Positions 19,564 to 31,420 are shown, counted from the stretch's first letter. The stretch is DNA of 64,000 nucleotides from Saccharum officinarum (GCA_020631735.1 CM036170.1:65239737-65303736); one strand, 5' to 3'. Numbers and translations: made by a program. Notes: generated by a model from the sequence alone, not told the origin.

Positions 19564-22500
19564 CACGTTCATCAGCCGATCAGGTGATCAGATCAGTGAT
19601 CACTGATCAGCTATGCTATGCTGCTCTCGCGTCTCGTCGTCCGACGGGCCGCTCCGCTGGTCTGGTATTTAAGAGGAATCTTAGGTGGCAGATGACATGG
19701 AACTACTTCAGCACTACTTTCCAGCCATAAAATATTGTTTTTCTCTCACAATAAATCAGCGTCAGGCATAAACCAAATTTCAGCATGGAGCCCGAGGCGC
19801 ACCACGACTTGCTGCCGAAGTGCTGAGTGCCGACAGCTGAGAGTGAGACCTGACGATTGGGTACAGAACTCCAGCTCGAGCTCACCTGGCAGCATATTTT
19901 TCTAGTACCACACCTGGCTCGATATCTGCATGGTATGTGGCCTGTCTTTGTGAACGCAACGCGATTTTTCTTTTTTCACGTCTGACGCAGATATTATCGT
20001 CACTCGAGCAAAGCTTCTTGCCGAAGTAATGAAAAAGAACGGAAATGATATGATAATGCTCTGCGATCGTGTTATATGCATGAACCTTGGACCTTGGGGA
20101 ATTGGGTACTTGGTCGATTAGAGGGAGGGTGTGTAAGGTTTCGATTTCTCTAGGTGATTGACTCGACTTAAGTTTATCCAATCAAACAAATTCAAATGTC
20201 AAAACTTTATTTTTTTTGGAACGACAGTGAATTAAAATGGTGGTGTAGAATCTATCTAATTGGGTGCCCATTTGCACCCAACATTTCCTATCCTATCAGC
20301 TTCTCATCCCTCGCGCAAAAGAACGGTTGCTGAAACATTCTCTTGTCCTTACCTACTCGGACATGGTGGCTATGACCTTAATTCGATGCACATGGCATAA
20401 ACTGATCCGGACCTTGAGAAAACTACTCCGTTCCTTTTAAACAACTAGGTTTTTGCCCATGCGTTCCTAGTTCCTACAGGACAACTAAACTTTTATACTA
20501 AAAACACACGGATCACATGATAAGATAACAATAATACGAAATTAAATACCGACGTTAAAGTGACATTTAATCCAAAACGCAAAGTTTGTGAAATTAACAG
20601 TCGTGGAGAGCGCAGCGTTGCAGGCTCACCAACTCTATTGTATAGATCTTTCCGTGCGTCGCAACAAGAGCTTATGTGGGCCTTTGAGAGTCTTTCGTGC
20701 ATACGGAATATGTCCCTGTCTTCGTGTTGGCCCTTCTCTCCCTCACCTAAATCCTCTATCGTTTCTAAAAGAAATTAATAAATCCTCTATCGGTTTCATT
20801 AAGTTCACTACAAAGGTGGAGGAAAACCGCAACAGAAACTATGCCATGGAATTTAAAAACTCGCACGTGCGTTGTAACGGGAGTAACGAAAAAATTCAGG
20901 ACATGTCTGGTAGTCAAACCAAAATCATAATCATGATAATTCAACTTTGCACGTATGTTATACCATGACTATGATAAAATATGATTGTGGATGAACTAAC
21001 ATATGATTAGTTGATTAACCGAATGATACAAAGTTACTATTCTATCTATATATATGGAATAGCATCAAGAGCGTGGATATAGGAACATTGCGTTAGTACT
21101 GCTGAACGGTGACGCGTGAGACGACTGTCAATATTGGCACCATTTAAATATATGCAAACTTCAAAGCCATTAGAATTTTTAGGACCAACTCGCTAGCTGA
21201 ATTACATCGGCTATGAAGTTAGCACTTCTTTATAAATGATGTTCTTTGTGTATATATGTACCATTTACTATCAAGATACTTTTCTTTCCCTTTTTCACTC
21301 CCTTGTAAATAGCTGAAATGGCCAAGATCCCGATGGTCAATCTAGATACAGCTCTTAAAAGCGCTACATACGACCAACAATTGTAATTAGCTAGACTCAA
21401 GTAATATCAACCTTAGTCCATGTTTTTTTTCCTATGGTTTATTGCCTCTTAATGTTTCACTAATGAGCAAGCCGTTGCACAGTTCTTAAAAAACAGCTAT
21501 AACTAAATTGGGGTAACTCATGAAATAAGCTGAAAAGTGACAGAAAGTCCTGAAATGCAGGTATGAATGTTCAAACAAGCCCTGCAGAGCAACAATCACA
21601 GATCTTTAAATAAACACGCCTTGTATATGAATGCAGTTCAGTCAAAGTAGTGCTACACAAATTATGCAGCTTCTTGTATATGAATGCAGTTCAGTCAAAG
21701 TAGTGTTACACAAAATACTTATGCGCCTTGCAATTCTCGACCGTTCTTGAATGGATCATGTACCTAACAAGAATTACCACACAAACATCATGCTCCCTTT
21801 ACAGGCAAGTCGATGAAGACATCCTAGTCTCTTCTGCTTTTAGGAGATGAAGTATGCCTCACTGTCCTTCTAAAACTTGTGACTGCAGTTTGAAAAGGTA
21901 AACCATCATACCAAGCAGAAGAGTAGGCAAAAGGGCATTTTTACATCACTTGGCTATCACTTAGACCGGAGGGTTGAAGCATGGTAAAGATGAGCAGAGT
22001 CTATATGGTTTTTTAGTGGCCGTTGATATGCAATAATGAAAAAAAGGATGTAACAGAACAAGCCTATAACAAACATTGCTGAAGTTGCATCAGGAAAATT
22101 TCTGGATGTCCATATTCATAAGTCAAATTCTTTAACTGCCAAAACTGACAAGATCAAGAAATTCATGAACCTACTGATCACTGGATTTTCAACAAATAAC
22201 CAAAAGAATACCCTTTTCATGTGCAAATATTATAATATCTTTTTGCTAGTTTATTATTATAAATGTCTAAGTACAAGAATCTTAATTAATAAAGACACAC
22301 TCCCTATTGTGCATGTAGGCAGACCGGTGGATGGTGTACAGTACATGCAAATCTGAAGCAATCTGGCCTATATTGCTTATGTGGTAAAACAGAGGTCACA
22401 AGTGCTTACTTCTTTGTGTTTTGCTTTGTGCAGGACATGCAGAGTGAAGCAATCTAGATGGTGTACAGTACATGAAAATGGCCTGTCTGACAGATCAGTA

Positions 22501-22984
22501 TATATTTAGAGAACTCCAAATAAGCACACAAACGGATAGCAACTGAACATATTCAGAGACTGTGAATAAGCAGTTAAGCACACATATGGATACTCGTTTT
22601 TCATGTATTTATAACATGGATGGTTTACAATTTAATCATTGATGCAAAGACAAACATGTAGAATCTTATATGATTTATGTTGTGTACTAATTTCATGCAA
22701 TATGCAAAACATATCATATTAACTTGTATTATATTGCAAGTGCAAGAAATCTAACCTCATGGGGAGTCCACCATTGGTTATAAAATGGGTTCACCATTGC
22801 AATGGAATCTTTACCCAAAGTGTTACAGCGTAGTATAAAACTGAAAAATCACCCTCAACCTAGTAAAAAAATTCTGACAAAAAATACACAATTGTCATGA
22901 CAATCTTCCACATATTCTCCAATCAAGCACGCATGACTCCAAATTCTAACCATTCTATCTCTCCGTTGGAACACAATGTCATAC
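19564..22984. other. Intergenic DNA with short duplications
   Basis: No gene is recognised. It contains a GATC-rich palindrome (19591-19608), a hAT-MITE-like fragment (about 19700-19760, CAGCCATAAAATATTGTTTTTCTCTCAC), a direct duplication of about 43 bp (TTGTATATGAATGCAG at 21622 and 21674), and two copies of GATGGTGTACAGTACATG (about 22329 and 22458). The rest is AT-rich. Confidence 0.5.
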
Positions 22985-23338
22985 TGTTAGAGTATGGCAG
23001 GGGCCTATTGAGCCTGGGCTGGTGGTACAACCCATTAGTGTTAAGGTTAATTAGAGATAAGGGTCGCTTGCTTAGGAGTCAATTTAACCTCTCTATATAA
23101 GGAGAGGAGATGTATCAATCTAATCAAGATTAGAAGGAAAAACCTTCTCTGTTGCCGGCCGTGGGCGAAGCCCCGCGGCCGGCGCTCCCAGCGCCCCTCA
23201 CAGCCCTAGCCGCCGGTCCTCTGCCTCTCACCGATGCGAACAGTACCCGTGGAACTGTAGCACCACAGGGTACTGTAGCGCCCCGTCATCGTCACTCTCT
23301 TCAACTCTCTCTCCTCTCAACCCTAGCAGCACATAACA
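22985..23338 (+). repeat. 5' LTR of the gypsy fragment
   Basis: A 354-bp TG...CA unit with a promoter-like CTCTATATAAGGAGAGGAG at about 23091 and a GC-rich leader. It is followed at once by the primer-binding site. The upstream flank is CATAC; no right-hand copy exists to test a target duplication. Confidence 0.85.
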
Positions 23339-23355
23339 ACCTGGTATCAGCCTTG

Positions 23356-25487
23356 ATGTCGACATCCGCGGACGCTTCCGCCGCCGTGCCGGCCACCACC
23401 GCCGTTCCTACGACCGGCGTCTCCCTGCCCCTAGTGGTGAACACCACCGGCGTGCTCTTGGCTGCCGCTCATGTCGCGGGCGGTCCGCCCACACTGCACT
23501 CGATCACGGACACGCTCGCGGGCATCACCACCACGCTCAACAGCCTGCAGCTCCAGATAGCCGCCGTCAATCATCAACTGACGGATCAGGGAGCCCGTCT
23601 CACAAGCCTGGATGGCCGGCCGTCGCTCCCGCAATTTGGCTTGCCTGGTTTCGGTGGCATCCCGGCCTTGGTCGCCTCGTCTACGCCGGTGATCACGGAC
23701 GTCACGGCAGCCGCAGGGGACTCGTCTGCGACTGCTTCGTCCTCCCTGCCGCTATCTTCGCCGGTGCCGCAAGGTTCGCAGCTGGCGGCGCCACCGCCGT
23801 CCACGGGCGTCCCTATCACCCACATCAACTTCCCGCATTCGCCATCGCCCCTGCCGACGTTTGGGTCGGTAGCGCAGCGTTTGCCGCAACCGACCTCTGC
23901 TCACATGGCCGAGGCGCGGCCATACCTCCGTCCTCCACCGGAGTGGGAATCCGTCATCGTGCCGAAGTACCACAAGATCACGTTTGAGACTTATGATGGC
24001 AAAGAAGACCCGCTGGGCTGGCTCAACAAATGTGAGCAATTCTTCCGCAGCCAGCTGACGCGCGAAGTGGACAAAGTCTGGATGGCCTCGTATCATCTCA
24101 AGGGGGTCGCCCAGCAATGGTACCTTGTCCTGGAGACTGACATCAGCCAGCCGTCGTGGCCGGATTTTCGACGCTACTGCCAGCAGCGTTTCGGACCCGC
24201 CCTCAGCACCAATCATCTCGCGGACTTGGCCCGGCTGCTGTTTGGTGCCTCGGTGGACGCCTACATGGAGGCTTTCCAGGTCGGGGCGGCACATGCCGGC
24301 GATCTCTCCACACTGCAGCGCGCGCGGTTGTTCACGGGTGGCCTCCCAGAATACATCCGCGTGGACGTCGAGCTCCATGAACCTCAAGACCTGCAGCACG
24401 CAATGCGTTTGGCACGGGCGTATGAGCGCCGCAATGCCCCTCAGCTTCAGGCGCTGCCTACGCCCCAGCGGTCGGCGCGCCGTCCTGGGGGCACTCAGGC
24501 CGCCCTCCCGGCGCCCTCGGCGGCTAGCGGCTCGGCGTCATCAGCGCCTGCGTCCTCCACGCCGGCCTCCCGGGCTTTCAAGCGCCTAACTGCCGAAGAG
24601 ATGGCGGAACGATGCAAACTCGGGCTGTGCTATAACTGCGATGAGCAGTTTGTCCGTGGGCACAAGTGCGCCCGTCTGTTCTACCTGGAGGTGCCGGATT
24701 ACATCGTCGAAGAACCCGACGAGCCAGATACAGATCCTCCTCCCGAGCAGCCGCCTTTCGATCCGGAGAAGCCCATGATTTCCTTGTCTGCAGTAACGGG
24801 CATCCGGGCGCGCGACACCATGCAGTTGCGCGTCAAGATTGGCGCGCATGAGTTCACGGCACTCCTGGATTCAGGCTCCACGCATAACTTCATCAACCCT
24901 ACCGCGGCAAGCACGGCTGGCCTCCGGTTCATCGACAGCAACGGTGCCCACGTCATTGTCGCGAACGGCGACCGTGTCGCATGCCAGGGTCTTGCCCGCG
25001 ACGTTCAGCTCCGGATCGGCGACGAGCGATTCACGGTGGATTGTTTCTACATTCCCCTGGAGCCCTACGACATGGTCCTCGGGCTCTCGTGGTTGCGTTC
25101 TTTGGGGCCGATCCTCTGGGACTTCGCGGCGCTCCGCATGGCCTTCACCCTCCGTGGCCGCCGTGTGGTGTGGGTTGGCGTCGGCGCGCCATCCACAGCA
25201 CCCTTCGCGTCACTGTTCTCCGGCCACCTCTACACCGACAAGGGGGCTGAGCGCATCCTCCTAGAGCATCACCTAGACACGTACCAGGACGTGTTCGCCG
25301 AGCCCGTGGGGCTGCCGCCGGCCCGGGCGTGTGACCACAAGATCCACCTGAAGCCAGGCACTGAGCCGGTGGCGGTACGGCCTTATCGCTACCCGCAGTT
25401 GCAGAAGGATGAGCTAGAGCAGCAATGTGACGCCATGATCCAGCAAGGAATTATTCGGTACAGCACCTCGCCCTTCTCCGCACCGGT
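23356..25487 (+). pseudogene. Gypsy gag-protease ORF with reverse transcriptase start
   Basis: I choose the ATG at 23356 because it follows the primer-binding site; the open frame upstream is LTR. Gag core: YDGKEDPLGWLNKCEQFF and GVAQQWYLVLE (about 23990-24130). Zinc knuckle: CYNCDEQFVRGHKC (about 24630). Protease: TALLDSGSTHNFINP with an intact DSG (about 24857), then PYDMVLGLSWLRSLGPILWDF. The N-terminal reverse transcriptase segment (CDHKIHLKPGTEPVAVRPYR, QGIIRYSTSPFSAPV) breaks at 25488, where the sequence jumps back to protease text. Truncated and non-autonomous. Confidence 0.88.
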
Positions 25488-25957
25488 GACGAGCGATTCA
25501 TGGTGGATTGTTTCTACATTCCCCTGGAGCCCTACGACATGGTCCTCGGGCTCTCGTGGTTGCGTTCTTTGGGGCCGATCCTCTGGGACTTCGCGGCGCT
25601 CCGCATGGCCTTCACCCTCCGTGGCCGCCGTGTGGTGTGGGCTGGTGTCGGCGCGCCATCCACAGCACCCTTCGCGTCCCTGTTCTCCGGCCACCTCTAC
25701 ACCGACAAGGGGGCTGAGCGCATCCTCCTAGAGCATCACCTAGACACGTACCAGGACGTGTTCGCCGAGCCCGTGGGGCTGCCGCCGGCCCGGGCGTGTG
25801 ACCACAGGATCCACCTGAAGCCAGGCACTGAGCCGGTGGCGGTACGGCCCCTTATCGCTACCCGCAGTTGCAAAAGGATGAGCTAGAGCAGCAATGTGAC
25901 GCCATGATCCAGCAAGGAATTATTCGGTACAGCACCTCGCCCTTCTCCGCACCGGTG
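25021..25957 (+). repeat. Direct tandem duplication of 467 bp within gypsy pol
   Basis: GACGAGCGATTCA starts copies at 25021 and 25488. Copy 2 continues to the ...CACCGGTG junction at 25957. I count about five substitutions plus a 2-bp insertion (GGCCTT versus GGCCCCTT), so roughly 1-1.5% divergence. 467 is not a multiple of 3, so the reading frame changes at the junction. Confidence 0.95.
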
Positions 25958-25983
25958 CTGCTTGTCAAGAAACAGGATGGGCC

Positions 25984-26420
25984 AAATACATAAAGCTCTG
26001 TTTTTTATTTATTTTTCTCAAGGGTAAAATGGTATTTTTGCTGAAAAGTTAACACCGTTAGGGGTGAAAACTAACAACATAAGGCCATTTTCCAAAGGAA
26101 CTTTGGTTTTGAGCCCAAATTGCTAAGTTCAAAAAAAAAGGGCCAATTTCCTAAACGCAATTGGTTTTGAGGCCATTTTCATAATTCTCTCTTTATTAAT
26201 CTCAGTGTGCGCTCCTAAGACCTCATCTAGGAGTACTTAGATATGTCAGAGGGCATAATTTCTCGTTTCATAGAAGCAAAGGAATTCCAGTTGACTATCT
26301 GCATTTTTTCATATTTAATAGGTTGCATAGTTATACTACGTCTTCCTATATATTATTAAATGGGGCAGCTGAATCGAACTGCTTCAACAAAAAAACAGTA
26401 CTGAAACTAATCTACAGGAT
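25984..26420. other. Intergenic AT-rich DNA
   Basis: Contains the repeated phrase GGCCATTTTC/GGTTTTGAG (about 26080-26180). No gene. Confidence 0.4.
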
Positions 26421-26870
26421 GAAGAGTTCATCTACAGAATAGCGAGGTAGTACCTGGACAAGGGACAAGGGTGGTGGAGTCGTCCTCCCTCGCCGGTGCC
26501 AGCGCGGTAGCCCTCGCTGCTCCTAGTGCTCGAATGTAGATCCTCCGCGGTGGTGCTCCTCGCTGCTCCTGCTCGAATGGAGATCCTCCGTGCGAGAGCC
26601 CCAGACCTCTGAGGGTAGGGAGGGAGTGACGGCCCGATGTGGCCTCGTCGTCGGCGTTGGTGTCGTCGAGGTGCAGCCACGCCGGAGGGGCACCATCTCC
26701 AACGATTTGAGCGCCGCCGGCTGGGATGGAAGGGGTGCGTGCGCCACTGCTGGCCGGGAGGGGGACCGAGCGCTCCGGTTGGCCGTGCGGTGACGCCACA
26801 ACCGCTATTCTTGCCCCCGCGTCGAGGATCCATGCGGCGGCGCGTTGAGGCGTCGTTTAGGTGCAGGTGT
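26421..26870 (-). other. GC-rich unassigned segment with open frames
   Basis: High GC with overlapping open frames on both strands and low-complexity Arg/Pro/Ser products. It may be a first exon or CpG-rich fragment captured by a transposon. I recognise no domain. Short repeats such as TCCTCCGYGGTGCTCCTCGCTGCTC occur around 26515-26590. Confidence 0.35.
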
Positions 26871-27150
26871 GAAGTTCCACGTGTCGCGTGAGGTGTTCGG
26901 AATAAAAAAATAAATTACAAGTTCGTCAATAAACCATAAGATGGATTTATTAAACGTAATTAATTCGTTATTAGCACATGTGTTACTGTAGCATTTTATT
27001 GTCAAATCATGGACTAATTAGGTTTAAAAGATTCATCTCGCAAAGTAATCGCAATCTGTGTAATTAGTTATTTTTTAGTCTATATTTAATACTTCATACA
27101 TGTGTCAAAATATTCGATGGGAGAGGGTGTAAACTTTGGGGGAGGAACTA
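26870..27150. repeat. Grass MITE-like repeat, copy 1
   Basis: It has the characteristic internal words ACTAATTAGGTTTAAAAGATTC, GTGTAATTAGTTATTTTTTA and TATTTAATACTTCATACATG. These recur at 55320, 56465 and, inverted, 59250. The superfamily is not clear to me. Confidence 0.6.
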
Positions 27151-27569
27151 AATAAAGTCTAGGCTCCAAGCTTGGCTAGGGTTTTTTTTTCCCGAGAAGA
27201 GAGTAGGCAGGGGCACGGAATCGCCGGGAGGAGCAGGTGATTGACGTGACTCGCGAGGTAACGTGGACGGGAGGTTTCCTTTCGCAAGATAGGCGGTCAA
27301 TGCCGGGTGGGCCCATCTCGGGGTGAATGGAAGGGAGCGGAGGGCGTGCCGCGCGTGGAGTCGCACGTTGGCAAACCGACGACCGCCCATAAAAACAGTG
27401 TTCACTCTTTAGTTTTTTTTATTAGTTATAAGATGTGAGAGTTGTGAGAAGTTGTGAGATGAGATGAAGAGAGATAGCAAGGAGTAGCTCAACTATTAAG
27501 GTTTACATCTTTATACAATACGGAGTACTAGTCGATCCATATGACGATTTGGGGAAGCCAGGAGCCCTT
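27151..27569. other. Intergenic DNA
   Basis: A GC-rich stretch (27180-27380) with an open minus-strand frame but no domain, then AT-rich text. Confidence 0.35.
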
Positions 27570-27745
27570 TGATGCAGCGACTAAAGTTTAAGAGGTGTCA
27601 CATCGGGTGTCACATGGGGTGTTCGAATACTAAAAATAAAACAAATTATAGAAGTCGTGAGCAATCCACGAGACGAATTTATTAAGCCTAATTAATCTAT
27701 CATTAGCATATGTTTACTATAGCACCACATTATTAAATCGTAGAC
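27570..27745. repeat. Grass MITE-like repeat, partial copy 2
   Basis: CACATCGGGTGTCACATGGGGTGTTCG is followed by the ATTTATTAAGCCTAATTAAT core. It corresponds to the left half of copy 1. Confidence 0.55.
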
Positions 27746-27934
27746 TAAGCCGAGTGGCCCGGAGCTCTCGCCTCTCGCCTCACCTTGGAGGCTTGGACCA
27801 TGGCTGGCTGACAAGCGACAAGACGATGTGAGTAGGCCTGCCCTCCGACCCGACCCGACCCGACCCAGCATGTTGACCAGGTCCCCGCTTGATTACTCAC
27901 TCTCTCTCCAATCAACGTGTAATAGTAATATAAT

Positions 27935-28040
27935 AAGGGAGTGTTTACATCCAGAGGCTAAAGTTTAGGGATGTCACATCGGGTATCACATAAGAGTATC
28001 ACATGAGAGTGTTCAGAGAGTAATAATAAAATAAATTACA
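27935..28040. repeat. Grass MITE-like repeat, partial copy 3
   Basis: GGGAGTGTTTACATCC, CACATCGGGTATCACAT and AATAATAAAATAAATTACAG match the left end only of the copies upstream. Confidence 0.5.
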
Positions 28041-28209
28041 GAAGTGTGTCATGACCGGTCTTTAAACTTGTGGGGTGTGTCATCCCAATCCTCGAACTCT
28101 GAAAATGTGTCATGCCGATCCTTAAACTCTGTTTGGGTCCCATATTCATCCAAATGGGCTGAGCCCACATGTCAGTTCTATCTCTCATCTCTCGCCTCCG
28201 TCGTGGCCA

Positions 28210-28765
28210 TGGTTAGCTCGTCTGCGCGCTTGTTCGGCCCGTGCGGCTGCAGCCGCCTCGTACTGGAACACCGGTACCTTCCGTGCCGGCTTCCAGCTCA
28301 CGTTCCGTGCTGGCGAGGAGCAAGTCTTCTACCGGGTCACGCTCGATCCCGACGGAGTCCTGCGGCTATACTGCCACGCCGTCTCTCCGGCCTCCGGCGG
28401 TGTGTGGAAGACCAACGTCCAGTCGCCCAGTACACCCGGGCGAAGGACCAGTGCCAAGTCAAGGGAGTCATACGCTGTGATTGGCAACGTCACGAGCGTG
28501 TCCAACTACCTGGCCGCGTGCATGGACGAGCCTCTGCGCTGCCGTGCTGCTGGACTGGACACCAATGCCTCCAAGTGCACCAAGCAGTAGCTTTCGCTCT
28601 TGTACGGCCGCGGACAAGCTCGCCGTCAGGGCTGCCCATCTGGATCACGGAGCTGGACGTGTCGGCCACCGACGAGTCCGTGCGCGCCGACGACCAATAG
28701 ATCGAGCTGTTGGAGGCGTTCGAGCACCCGGCCGACGGAGCAAGCACTACTACAGATTGACTTGT
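28210..28765 (+). pseudogene. Chimeric fragment: lectin-receptor-like sequence next to GH10 xylanase-like sequence
   Basis: One frame from about 28250 reads SYWNTGTFRAGFQLTF and then VFYRVTLDPDGVLRLYCHAV. This is typical of the region after the lectin domain in G-type lectin S-receptor-like kinases. That frame stops at 28588. Only 30-40 bases later another frame reads LPIWITELDVSATDESVRAD (about 28635-28695). It is the C-terminal beta-strand signature of GH10 endo-xylanases (TELDV holds the catalytic nucleophile Glu). A stop follows, then IELLEAFEHPADG. Two unrelated gene pieces side by side suggest capture by a transposon. No intact protein is possible. Confidence 0.65.
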
Positions 28766-28960
28766 CATTAGCGCTACTTTCACTGCCGAAGTGATAGAAG
28801 CGACTGTGCCATCGTCGGCTGACCGATAGCAAGGCCTCCTAGGGAAGGAAACCGGTAGTGGAAACTGCTACTACCGACGGTTAACGGTAGATGCGGCAGT
28901 GGTATCGGGGTTGCATTTCCTTCGTCGCATGAAAAGCCGGACCAACTGGGATACATGTTT
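28745..28960. mobile_element. Possible CACTA-type terminus
   Basis: It starts CACTACTACAGATTG and is followed by clustered CGGTAGTGG, CTACTACCGACGG and GCGGCAGTGG words. These resemble CACTA subterminal repeats. No matching right end was found. Confidence 0.35.
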
Positions 28961-29181
28961 TGTCCGGCGGTTGTAAACTAGCATTTGGTCAACCAGCGGT
29001 AAAAAATTTGGCATGAGTGTTGAATGCCCCCAACTTATAAGGACGTCAAATCACCATTACTTCCGTCGTCTGAAGCCAAAGAGCTGTAACCACTCCTCTA
29101 CATATTCTTTGAGCCTGGTGCCCTCTGAAACCACCCCTCGTCTTCATCCATCATCCCATTCTCTTCCAATCTACAAAGAAA

Positions 29182-29440
29182 ATGTCACACGGCTCCATCA
29201 AGTTTCCAAGTAGCCCATCGTCTAGCGAGGACAACTTGCCTGCCCACCACTCCTCCAAGGAGGACGTCTCCTCCGACGACTGAAGGTCGTTTGATTATAG
29301 CCCTTCGTGGAGCTCCGAGAAGGAGGACTCGGAGGAGGAGGAGGACGCCGACGCCGATGATGACTTTGACTCCGATGCCTCCGACTCCGACTTTGACTCG
29401 TCTCCTCCCAAGCGAGCAAGGCGAGATGATCATATTTAGA
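29182..29440 (+). pseudogene. Small acidic ORF with one stop, unknown
   Basis: The ATG at 29182 opens a Ser-rich frame (SHGSIKFPSSPSSSEDN). It meets TGA at 29281, then continues in the same frame as a Glu/Asp-rich stretch ending in PPKRARRDDHI and TAG. The basic PPKRARR motif resembles a nuclear-localisation signal. I do not recognise the family; it may be a transposon accessory protein. Confidence 0.4.
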
Positions 29441-30947
29441 TTAAATAGTTTATAGTTAGTATAAGTAGGTTTAATGGTTTAGGTTAGTTATTATATGTTT
29501 TCGAACGAGTACAATCATATACTTGTCCAAATTGTATATGTAAATAATCAATCAATGAAAAAAAGTTCTTTCGAATATTATGTTTCCTACTGTTGTTCTT
29601 GCTACCTATCTTATTTCTCACTATTCCAGGAGATATTGCTACGCGATGAATGTTTTTTTCTTTTTCTGTATATATATATGAACGAAAAGTAAAACTGTCA
29701 TGTATGGTTCCGGTTGTTTTTAGGAGAATCTAATAGCAGTTTAACGGCTGACAATCACCGTATTATAGTGTTGGATTAGCGTGGCAGTGGTCGGCTTAAT
29801 ACAGACACTGTTTGACTTATCCTGTGTTGTTCGTTCTCGCTGCCGATCAATCTGGACCGTCTGTTTAGAAAAGAAACCTAGAGCCGCCCGGTCCGTTCCC
29901 TAACTCCCCTCGGTCCTGTCGGCGCATTGACGGCTGTTGGAACCACTAAAAAAACTCCAATACGAAGTCATACGTTCTCCCCACCCGTTGCTTCGTCTTC
30001 ATTCTCCCCACCAGTTGGTTCATCTTCATTCTCCCCACCTGCCTTTGCTTTCCCTTGCCTCGAGCACCTTGCATTGTCGTCGTGGACAATGCCCCGTGAA
30101 GGTTAGATGGATTCGGTCACCCTCCTCCCCCGTTGTTTGCTTTTGGTTCCAATTGATTTTGGGTTCGGTATCAGTTTTGTTCATATTAGGAATTTCTTCA
30201 TTGCAACATATGTCTTACTTTGGAAGAAACCATTACAATGCGAGCAACCTTGCCTTTTGGCGGCTAGGGGTGGCACCAGGACCCTAGATGATGTTGTTTG
30301 CTACTTGGGGATGGAGCATTCACCCGAACCGACTGTTGATTGTTGAAGCCATTGTTCGTCACCTACTCAGACCACAAAAATTGACAAGATCGTTGAAGAC
30401 CCTGTTTGTGGATAGATTTTTATGCTTTGCAGGATTGGATAGGAAGTAGTCACACTTTATAGATACAATGTGTCTGTGGACGGAGATGCTGCCATCTTCG
30501 CCATAGTTCACTACCTCTTGCTTTCGGGACTGCATCAACCAATTGAGTACCTTAGAAACTGTCTACCCATCCGACATTAAGTCTTAGAATTTGTGAAACT
30601 TTTAGGTTAATGAAGTTTATGTGTACTGGTAAAACCTCTGTATTAGTATGTATGAGTAATGTATAACCGTTGAACTATTACTTCGATTGAGCTATTAATT
30701 AAATCAGTTGGTCTTGATTGTGGTCCATGTGTATACCTATATGTAAGCACAGAGGATCCAAAACATACCTTCTTCTACAGGCGGATAGTACCCAGAACCG
30801 TCAGTGATATAGCATTTCATCTTGGTGAGAGTGCGAGGGTTTTCAAGGATGTTTTGGTGCCTTGGCGGGAGGCAAAAGCATAGACAATAAAAGACCCAGA
30901 CCGACCTCTTCACTCAGAGTGTGCAACACTTTGAACCTGACTGCTCC
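29441..30947. other. Unassigned, probably transposon-derived DNA
   Basis: It contains a tandem unit (GTCTTCATTCTCCCCACC / ATCTTCATTCTCCCCACC, about 29990-30045) and AT-rich text. I found no conserved coding domain. Confidence 0.35.
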
Positions 30948-31420
30948 ATGGCTGCATCTAGCTCAAACTCCTCCCAGTGGTCGACACTATCCCAAGGCGC
31001 CGTAGCGAGAAGAATACTGGCTTCCAGCGGATGAGGCTACAACAAGAGGGGGCTGTCCATCCCGTGCCGTGTCGACAACCACCCCTACGCATACCAGCCA
31101 CCACTTTTGTGTCGCTGCGGTTTGAAGACACTTCGGTGGATTTCGTGGAGTGATAGAAACCCAGGATGTCGGTACCATAGATGCTGCAGGGCAAATAATG
31201 TAACTCAATTTCTTCTTGTTCATTCTATTTTTGCAATACAAATGCTGAAATCCCGCTATACTTATGGTAATTTGGTTTTTTATAGCGCGACTTAGATTGC
31301 GAGTTCTTTAGGTGGCATGATCCCTCATATGAAAAATTTCTGAGGACTTTGCTTTTGGATTTACATAACAAGATTTGGGAGCTAAAGGCGGAGGCCAATG
31401 TTACAACAAATAAAGAACAT
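30948..31420 (+). pseudogene. GRF-type zinc-finger gene, interrupted by TGA
   Basis: The ATG at 30948 begins AASSSNSSQWSTLSQGAVARR. An in-frame TGA at 31032 follows, then the same frame continues (RGLSIPCRVDNHPYAYQPP) into a GRF-type zinc finger: CRCGLKTLRWISW and DRNPGCRYHRCCRA (about 31107-31190). An apparent intron of about 90 bases follows. The next exon reads DCEFFRWHDPSYEKFLRTLL, DLHNKIWELKAEA, the usual companion of plant GRF domains, and then a coiled coil with a TAG near 31423. In plants this domain occurs in many short, often transposon-associated proteins. The stop and weak splice sites argue against function. Confidence 0.65.

Larger units (their letters stand above)
22985..25983 (+). 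mobile_element. Ty3/gypsy element, 5' fragment with internal tandem duplication
   Basis: The 5' LTR (22985-23338, TGTTAGAGTATG to ATAACA), a primer-binding site (CTGGTATCAGCC at 23341), gag, protease and the first few dozen codons of reverse transcriptase are present. It then stops at AAACAGGATGGGCC near 25983 and unrelated AT-rich DNA follows. No 3' LTR is seen. It belongs to the same chromovirus type as the element at 4020 but is clearly diverged. Confidence 0.9.

Noticed and set aside
23152..23355. Open frame extending the gypsy gag upstream into the LTR
   Set aside because: It reads through the LTR and primer-binding site; the ATG at 23356 fits the element structure.
25500..25886. Separate small gene with protease-like sequence
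   Set aside because: It is copy 2 of the 467-bp duplication read in another frame.
28770..29760. Complete CACTA transposon
   Set aside because: Only a possible left end is seen; no right terminus, 3-bp duplication or transposase was found.
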